NCBI GenBank assembly: GCA_946886375.1
Contig: CAMPIL010000079.1
Span: forward strand, 1-11,692
Source of the DNA: an uncultured Phycisphaerales bacterium
Lineage (GTDB): Bacteria > Planctomycetota > Phycisphaerae > Phycisphaerales > SM1A02
DNA: 11,692 nt
Direction: 5' to 3'
The position numbers were made by a program, and so were the translations under genes. A model generated the notes under the pieces. It was not told the origin of the DNA. It made no database searches and saw nothing but the letters and a program-made list of their open reading frames with translations. Of the stretch, positions 6,707 through 11,692 are shown piece by piece. Within the stretch, counting starts at the first letter, position 1. Every line of letters starts with the position of its first letter.

Positions 6707-6847
6707 TTCTGAAACTCCCAAGAAAAGGAAAACGAAAGAGAGCACGATTGCTCGCTGATCGCTGCGCCCGAAGCAGATCGGGACACACTCAGCGATCGCC
6801 GAAACAATCGGCGGCAACTTCGCCCCAATTCACGTGAGTTTCAGAAA
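6706..6847. other. Structured gap flanked by a 12-bp perfect inverted repeat
   Basis: TTTCTGAAACTC (6706-6717) and GAGTTTCAGAAA (6836-6847) are perfect reverse complements 118 bp apart. Between them lie GATCGCTG (6757-6764) / CAGCGATC (6790-6797) and a tight hairpin CGCCGA (6797-6802) / TCGGCG (6808-6813) with a 5-nt loop. The left copy overlaps the Shine-Dalgarno region of the FN3-like gene, so the folded leader could hide its ribosome binding site. No gene is seen here. Confidence 0.5.
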
Positions 6848-6862
6848 AATGTGCGGGATTTT

Positions 6863-6946
6863 GGCGTCATCACTTTCCCACAGCGCGGGAAGTATTTCCC
6901 ACCGCGCGGGAATGCTTTCCCGAAAGGTGGGAAAGCATTTCCTGGA
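6863..6946. repeat. 21-bp palindromic repeat array
   Basis: Three units spaced exactly 21 bp apart carry GGGAA...TTTCC palindromes, with GGG at 6887, 6908 and 6929. A fourth, degenerate unit (6863-6883) keeps only the TTTCCC half at 6874. The units are two helical turns apart, so proteins bound to each would face the same side. The array lies between the nuclease-helicase stop codon and the FN3-like gene. There are no spacers of varied sequence, so it is not a CRISPR array. Confidence 0.75.
6908..6942 (-). terminator. Strong hairpin 25 nt after the nuclease-helicase stop codon
   Basis: AATGCTTTCCC (6911-6921) and GGGAAAGCATT (6929-6939) pair perfectly around a 7-nt loop. Two more G-C pairs beyond one G-T mismatch extend the stem to 14 positions. 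It is the first structure met after the restriction-modification operon on the minus strand. It lacks a T-run and merges with the repeat array, so it may instead be a repeat-derived hairpin that protects the 3' end of the message. Confidence 0.4.
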
Positions 6947-6967
6947 TCGAATGCAAACGAGCCTAAT

Positions 6968-9475
6968 TCAATCTTCAACCACCTGCTCAAATGTCGCCTT
7001 GAAATCCTCTTCCGTGAGCGCGGTATCCCACAGGCCCATGTCCAATCCCTTGTGCCGACTGACGCCCATGTAGCGCAGGCTTGAATCCTCATACCTTCTG
7101 AACTTCCACACCGCATCATTCATCAACGCACTGTTAAACACGCCCAGACTCACTAACCGCTCGAAGTCTTCCGTGGTCAGCCCCGTCACGCGCTTGAACA
7201 GTTTGGGCTCGATCTTCGTGATGACATCCTTCAATCGCTGTTCCCGGTAATCCGTCAGGTACATGAACACCGGAATACGGGCTGCGAACTTGATCAGTTG
7301 CTCCTGCACCTCTTTGCGGAGCAACTTTCGTTCCTTCTCCGCTCCGGTCAGTTCCCTCTTCTGTTTCGCAGTCGGTTCCTCGCCCTGTGCGATCTTGCGC
7401 TTGGCATCCTTGATCTGTTCCGATCGGTTGATGATTGTTTCAAGGTCAGTATTCAGATTGCGGAAGCCTTCGATTTCCCGCAGTGCCTTCATCATCGCAG
7501 GATCGTTCTTCAACCGGTCCAGCGTCGCGTCATCCACGTTTACCAGCAAAACGCTTTCCCATCGCTTGGCCAACAGCGTGGCGCTGGTTCCAGCGGTCGC
7601 GATGTCAAGGATCGCTGACGCATCCAGTTGCCGCATGCTGCTGCCGTCGTAGGCCAGCACGGGCAGGAATCCGACCAACTCGGCCACGCGCTGCTCGGGC
7701 GTCGTGTCATCGGTCGCCAGTCTTGATCCGTAGTCCGCGATCTGCCTCAACGCACGGTTTGGCGCGAAGTCAAACACGTAGCACTCCGGCTTGACGATGA
7801 TGTCGTTCAGTTCCTCATCCTTCGTCGTCCACGGCGATTGCACGCGGAACGCCGATTGAAAGTACGTCTCCGGGCTGGAACACTTGCGCAACATGAGCAT
7901 GCCCGTCCATGGCCGCACCGTGACACCAGTGGTCAACTTGCCGCAGGAAAGGGTGATCGACTTGCACCGCAAAGGGTCGCCCATTGCGTCAAGCACCGGC
8001 GGCAACGCGGCCGCACCAACGCCCGCGCTCGCGCCCGCCGCGACGACCACATTGAAGTCGTGATAGAAAACGTTGTTCCTCGCCTTGAGCAGGTTCGCCA
8101 TCGCGTGGCAACTCGCCACATCAGGCAGGAACCAGAAGGTGTGATTCAGCACGCCGATCAATCGAGCATCCGAAAACGGCAAGGGCGGCCGATCCTTGCC
8201 GAGTTTCAGATCGTCGATCGTCGTGCCCCGGTACGAACCGCGAATCAGATCGAGCCATTTCTGAACTTCGTCCTCGTGCTCGAACTTCGCCAGAACGCCG
8301 TCGCCCTCAGCGCGGAAGAACTCATTCAAATCAAACTCGTTGAACTCGCCCATCTCCGCCACCTGCCGCACCTCATCCGGCAGCGTGTAGGTCATCAACA
8401 CCAAGCGCGGCAACTCCAGATAGGGATTGTCGCCAGGCCCTTTCCAATCACGCTTCGACCGCTGTTCATCGCTGTATGTCCAGTTGTATATCTGTTCTTC
8501 GATAAACTCGCCCGAACCCAATGCCCGGAACGGCGTGCCGGAAAGATACAGATACGCGCCAGTCTGAATCGGCAGAATTGATTCGTCAAAGGCCCGTTCA
8601 TCCGCAGTCACTTCCGCATCGACTTCGCCTTCTTCATCTTCATCGGCACCGAACAGGCCCTTTGCGTTCTCTCGCCACGCGCCGAAGTGGTACTCATCCA
8701 GAAACACGGCATCCCATTTGGTCTTGTGAACCCATTCGTTCTTGGGCTTGATCGCGCCCGATTTGGTTCGCTGCAAAAAATCCTGAAACGAGCCGAAGCA
8801 GACAAGCGGCTTGGTCTTGTCGGCGTCCTCGTACTTCAATTCCGTATCGCGTGATACGAACTGCCAGCCTTCGAAGTCTTTGTGCAAGAGCAAATCTTCC
8901 GACCATGCGTATTTCACCACGGGCTTGAAGGTCATCACCAGCACCTTCTTCCAGCCCATCTTCTTGGCCAGTTGGTATGACGCAAAGGTCTTGCCGAAAC
9001 GCATCTTCGCGTTCCACAGAAAGTGCGGCGACTTGCCGCGCTGCTGCTTCTTCATCCGCGTGAAGTATTCAGCCGTCATCTCGACGGCTTCCTCCTGCTC
9101 GGGCCGCATCGCAAAGGTCAGCGTGCGGTCCTGAATGTTCGCGGTGCGATCGCGCACCGCGATGACCGCCGCCTGAACATCGCGCAGCGAGCACTTGAAC
9201 CATTCGTTGGTGGGATTGTGAATGCCGCGCTGCCGCAAGTGGCGATGCACATCGCGATCGGTGAAGCACGAGCCGTCCGGCCGCATGGCCGGTTCGATCA
9301 ACTGAATGTCGTAGCCGTCGAAGCCGCCCGGAAATTGCTGGGCCACTCGCTGGGTGGCGTTGCCCTCCGTGTAGCCAACTTTGAGCAACCCGACGTGATC
9401 AGCGTGCTTGACGGCGAAGGCGTAGATCGTGGGTGTCGTGCTGGGGCGCGGAGGGAAGAAGTCGTCAATTGGCAT
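6968..9475 (-). CDS. GIY-YIG nuclease fused to a superfamily 2 DEAD/DEAH-type helicase (restriction subunit)
   Basis: This 835-residue protein is the likely restriction or translocation component of the operon. Residues 16-95 form a GIY-YIG nuclease domain of the T5orf172-like type: TIYAFAV, then GLLKVGYTEGNATQRVAQQ, His78 and NEWFKC (90-95) with the probable metal-binding Glu91. The ATPase follows: motif I NAKMRFGKT (155-163), motif II DEYH (260-263), motif III SGTPF (312-316), TTGV (515-518) and motif VI ETYFQSAFRVQSPW (536-549). An acidic insert (about 277-293) separates motifs II and III. The C-terminal part ends in a helical region with RIPVFMYLTDYREQ and VWKFRRYEDSSLRY, which I associate with helicases of this restriction group. 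The ATG at 9475 lies 12 nt after the methyltransferase stop, with GAGGA (9482-9486) as binding site. It is intact and should cut or remodel unmodified DNA using ATP. Confidence 0.88.
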   Translation of the reverse strand: MPIDDFFPPRPSTTPTIYAFAVKHADHVGLLKVGYTEGNATQRVAQQFPGGFDGYDIQLIEPAMRPDGSCFTDRDVHRHLRQRGIHNPTNEWFKCSLRDVQAAVIAVRDRTANIQDRTLTFAMRPEQEEAVEMTAEYFTRMKKQQRGKSPHFLWNAKMRFGKTFASYQLAKKMGWKKVLVMTFKPVVKYAWSEDLLLHKDFEGWQFVSRDTELKYEDADKTKPLVCFGSFQDFLQRTKSGAIKPKNEWVHKTKWDAVFLDEYHFGAWRENAKGLFGADEDEEGEVDAEVTADERAFDESILPIQTGAYLYLSGTPFRALGSGEFIEEQIYNWTYSDEQRSKRDWKGPGDNPYLELPRLVLMTYTLPDEVRQVAEMGEFNEFDLNEFFRAEGDGVLAKFEHEDEVQKWLDLIRGSYRGTTIDDLKLGKDRPPLPFSDARLIGVLNHTFWFLPDVASCHAMANLLKARNNVFYHDFNVVVAAGASAGVGAAALPPVLDAMGDPLRCKSITLSCGKLTTGVTVRPWTGMLMLRKCSSPETYFQSAFRVQSPWTTKDEELNDIIVKPECYVFDFAPNRALRQIADYGSRLATDDTTPEQRVAELVGFLPVLAYDGSSMRQLDASAILDIATAGTSATLLAKRWESVLLVNVDDATLDRLKNDPAMMKALREIEGFRNLNTDLETIINRSEQIKDAKRKIAQGEEPTAKQKRELTGAEKERKLLRKEVQEQLIKFAARIPVFMYLTDYREQRLKDVITKIEPKLFKRVTGLTTEDFERLVSLGVFNSALMNDAVWKFRRYEDSSLRYMGVSRHKGLDMGLWDTALTEEDFKATFEQVVED

Positions 9476-9487
9476 TCATCATCCTCT

Positions 9488-11089
9488 TCACTCATCATCC
9501 TCGACATCGGGGAGCTCCTCTGCAAGCCCATCGTCGGTGAAATCCATCGATCGGACGATCTTCTCGACAAACGCGATCTCAGACTGTGTGAGCGCGTATC
9601 GCTCGTATAAATCTGCGTCGGTCCATGTCCTTGTCCATTTCTGAGTTGGTACGAACGTGTACACCTCTTTTGTTGTGCCCTGAGCTGGCTTGTGCAACAG
9701 GATGAGGAAGCGCGTGAAGCGACAAGAGAGGTACGACAAAGCGCTCTCTGCTTGACGTTCAGTTTCAAACGGCCCGATGCAGATATACGTTTCCGACGAA
9801 ACACTGCCGGGTTCACCAAGGAAAGGCGTGCTAATGATTTTGTGAGGGTATGTGTCTCGATTGCCAGTGCCCGGTCCCGCGCGTCCGACGTAAATCTTCC
9901 ACTTGTCAATGAGGTCTGCGTTTGCCCTGATGGAACTTCTAGGCGTGTAACCCTTTCCGCCATTTCGATAGACCAAGAGGTCACCATCACCTCGCGTTGA
10001 ATTGCCCCTAAAAGTCGTCGGCAGGCCGAATGGCTTTCTCGAACTGACCAGTCTGTCGAAACGCCTCTTCTCCGGCAAGGATAATGAATTGGCACTGTCG
10101 CCCTCGACCTGATTGACCTTCTTCAAGATGGACACCCCTTCATTGAAGCGAATGAAGATGTCTGCTCCATCTTCAAGTAACCGACGGTCGCTTGTTGTCA
10201 CAGGCCAATCGCCGAAATGGGTAGCAACGTGGCAAAGTCCTCGATTTTCCCGATCCCAGAGAAAGTAACAGATGCCACCTTTGAGACCGATCCCGGAGAA
10301 AACAACCGTCGCGGTGAGAGAATCAACCACCACGCGCGTGCGAACGTCCGTAAGCATTGACTCTCGAAACTCGTCCAACCCTTTTCCGCCAGCGAACCAT
10401 CGCGACGGGATGACCATGGTCAAGTATCGCGGCTGCAGTTTCTTCGCCTGCATGACGAACTCATGGTAAATCGGGGAAGCGCTGCGGCCGAAGCCGCCAT
10501 CGTTGAGCTGATACGGGGGGTTCCCAACAATCACGTCGAATTGCACGTTGAATACCTCCGTCGGGTTGATGCCGTGAATGAACGGGTACGCGTAGGCTTC
10601 GAATGTCTCATCACGATCGAGTTCCGCTTGACTTGCCCCGCAAACCTCACAACGACCGTTGCCGTTCCACGTGTGACTGGTCTTGGGCAGGCGAATGTTT
10701 CCATCGGTCCGGTCAAACGCTTGGGGGCTGGCGATGCTGAACTTGCCATCGGCCTTCTTCGAGCAATACAGCGAGCGGCGGCTGATGAGCGAGGTCAATT
10801 CCGTGATCGCCAGACCGAAGACCTGTTTGGTGAGAATGTGATCGATGCGGGCCTGCTCATTGGGCATCTGATCCTTCAGGCCGACATTGAGCCGACTGGC
10901 GATCTCGCGCAGAAACACGCCGCTCTTGCACACCGGATCCAAAAAAGTCGTATCCGGCCTGCGGAACAAGTCCTGCGGCAATATGTCGAGCATGGCCGAC
11001 GCGAGTTTGGGCGGCGTGAACACCTCATCGGCGCTGAGATTCGCCAGACAGGTGAGGATGTCGGGGTTGTGGCCGAAGGCGTGGTTCAC
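9488..11089 (-). CDS. N6-adenine DNA methyltransferase (Eco57I-like), catalytic subunit
   Basis: The enzyme would methylate adenine at N6 in a specific DNA sequence, using S-adenosylmethionine. The 533-residue product shows DEVFTPPKLA (21-30, motif X region), the SAM-binding motif I TFLDPVCKSGVFL (48-60), a motif II region QVFGLAITELTS (89-100) and the catalytic motif IV FDVIVGNPPYQ (184-194). A Cys pair CEVC (147-150) lies between motifs II and IV and could bind zinc. About residues 280-533 form the likely target recognition part, ending in YERYALTQSEIAFVEKIVRS, typical of this group. I chose the GTG at 11089: it overlaps the upstream stop codon (GTGA) and follows GGGAGG (11098-11103) at 8 nt. 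The frame stays open to 11500 upstream, but that stretch is Arg-rich and lies antiparallel-free inside the upstream gene, so it is a shadow. Confidence 0.88.
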   Translation of the reverse strand: MNHAFGHNPDILTCLANLSADEVFTPPKLASAMLDILPQDLFRRPDTTFLDPVCKSGVFLREIASRLNVGLKDQMPNEQARIDHILTKQVFGLAITELTSLISRRSLYCSKKADGKFSIASPQAFDRTDGNIRLPKTSHTWNGNGRCEVCGASQAELDRDETFEAYAYPFIHGINPTEVFNVQFDVIVGNPPYQLNDGGFGRSASPIYHEFVMQAKKLQPRYLTMVIPSRWFAGGKGLDEFRESMLTDVRTRVVVDSLTATVVFSGIGLKGGICYFLWDRENRGLCHVATHFGDWPVTTSDRRLLEDGADIFIRFNEGVSILKKVNQVEGDSANSLSLPEKRRFDRLVSSRKPFGLPTTFRGNSTRGDGDLLVYRNGGKGYTPRSSIRANADLIDKWKIYVGRAGPGTGNRDTYPHKIISTPFLGEPGSVSSETYICIGPFETERQAESALSYLSCRFTRFLILLHKPAQGTTKEVYTFVPTQKWTRTWTDADLYERYALTQSEIAFVEKIVRSMDFTDDGLAEELPDVEDDE

Positions 11090-11692
11090 TTCGCTCGCCT
11101 CCCGTTTCCTTGCTTTTTCTCTTCTAGACCGAGTTCCAGATAGTGAACCAGCGGCAACTCGCCGACCGGCCGGGCAATGAACACGGGCTTGCCGAGTTCG
11201 CAGAACAGCGGTTCGATGTCGCCTGCGAACAGCGAAGGCGCGGCGCCCGGTGGATCGCCGGTCAATTCGCGGTATTCGTACAGTTGACGCTTGAAGCGCC
11301 CGCCCGGAAGCATGGCCCATTGGGTGAGTATCATCGGTTCGTTTGGATCGTGGGCCACCATAGTCATTTTGAGTGCATCGCCTTGAACTATGTTGGAACG
11401 GAGGATGACTCGAGCGGCGGCGGAGCATTCGCGCCGGCACTCGTCCTTGAAGCGCGCGGTGTACGCGTCGTGGAAGATCGCGTGCAGTCGATCGCGGCAC
11501 TCGTTGACGTTGTCGTAGAGCAATTCAATGCCGTAGAGGCAGGCGAGGCCGAGCAAGGCATCTTGCTCCCAGCGAAGAATGGATTTGCGGCATTTGCGAC
11601 CGACGGCTGTCAGCCGCCTCCGCAGCACTTCAGTCAGAAAGTTGCCGTTGCCGCAGGCCGGTTCAAGGAAGCGTGAATCGATGCGTTCGCAC
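11086..11692 (-). CDS. SAM-binding DNA methyltransferase-like protein, 5' end outside the window
   Basis: The frame is open to the right edge and gives the C-terminal 201 residues. It begins inside RIDSRFLEPACGNGNFLTEV, where LEPACGNGNF is an N6-methyltransferase motif I (SAM binding). LLGLACLYGIELLYDNVNEC is a motif II region and NIVQGDALKM is the acidic motif III. Where motif IV (NPPY) should follow, the sequence reads PMILTQWAML, so the catalytic tetrapeptide is absent from the visible part. The protein then ends after a hydrophilic tail. I have the impression that such PACG-type subunits without NPPY accompany Eco57I-like methyltransferases in multi-gene restriction systems. It probably pairs with the next gene, with which it overlaps by 4 nt. 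The N-terminus and operon promoter lie beyond the window. Confidence 0.82.
   Translation of the reverse strand, partial: CERIDSRFLEPACGNGNFLTEVLRRRLTAVGRKCRKSILRWEQDALLGLACLYGIELLYDNVNECRDRLHAIFHDAYTARFKDECRRECSAAARVILRSNIVQGDALKMTMVAHDPNEPMILTQWAMLPGGRFKRQLYEYRELTGDPPGAAPSLFAGDIEPLFCELGKPVFIARPVGELPLVHYLELGLEEKKQGNGRRAK
11098..11103 (-). promoter_or_regulatory. Shine-Dalgarno site deciding the GTG start of the catalytic methyltransferase
   Basis: GGGAGG on the minus strand lies 8 nt before the GTG at 11089, inside the last codons of the upstream gene. Together with the GTGA stop-start overlap it fixes the start and implies translational coupling, which would keep the two methyltransferase subunits in balance. 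Confidence 0.7.

Noticed and set aside
6707..6817. Longer start for the FN3-like protein, with a hydrophobic stretch that could be a signal anchor
   Set aside because: The ATG at 6706 has a GGGAG site at the right distance, and the extension covers the hairpins and has no binding site.
6863..6946. Possible CRISPR array
   Set aside because: The repeats are palindromes in direct tandem with no unique spacers, and no cas gene is present.
7838..8581. 247-aa open frame on the plus strand
   Set aside because: It is antisense to the helicase core with no recognisable domain.
10463..11143. 226-aa open frame on the plus strand
   Set aside because: It lies wholly antisense to the two methyltransferase genes, whose motifs are clear; the frame is a by-product of GC-rich coding sequence.
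11090..11500. N-terminal extension of the catalytic methyltransferase frame to 11500
   Set aside because: The extra 137 residues are Arg/Ser-rich and overlap the upstream methyltransferase on the same strand; the GTG at 11089 has a proper Shine-Dalgarno site.

Overview
This is a GC-rich chromosomal window, most likely from a planctomycete (Phycisphaerae-like). I infer this from an atypical DnaA with an RSNHST-type recognition helix, plus-strand genes that lack Shine-Dalgarno sites and carry TACACT boxes just before the start codon, and a family of FN3-like hypothetical proteins I associate with such genomes. The assignment is tentative because no rRNA or other taxonomic marker is present.

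The left third (1-4066, plus strand) looks like core chromosome. It holds the C-terminal 389 residues of a DnaA-family initiator, a secreted HEAT-like repeat protein, and a complete DegT/DnrJ/EryC1/StrS-type PLP aminotransferase. The last two start with no recognisable ribosome binding site.

The rest (4090-11692) is entirely minus strand and reads as an accessory region. Transcription order runs right to left. First comes a three-gene restriction-modification operon: a partial SAM-binding methyltransferase without a visible NPPY motif, a second N6-adenine methyltransferase with DPVCKSG and NPPY, and a GIY-YIG nuclease fused to a superfamily 2 helicase. The first two genes overlap by 4 nt and the third follows after 12 nt. 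After a 261-bp structured gap with 21-bp palindromic repeats comes a four-gene cassette of unknown function: a 255-aa protein with an FN3-like C-terminus, two small overlapping beta-rich proteins that resemble each other, and a GNAT-type acetyltransferase with a long C-terminal extension. Most genes on this strand have a clear purine-rich Shine-Dalgarno site, unlike the plus-strand genes.

The two methyltransferases and the nuclease-helicase probably act together in modifying and cutting or translocating on DNA, with the first methyltransferase a possible non-catalytic partner of the second. The cassette downstream may be an independent mobile unit or a passenger of the same island. Its gaps hold several inverted repeats, including heptamer tandem repeats (5831-5924) and a 10-bp stem before the GNAT gene, which suggest processing, termination or protein-binding sites.
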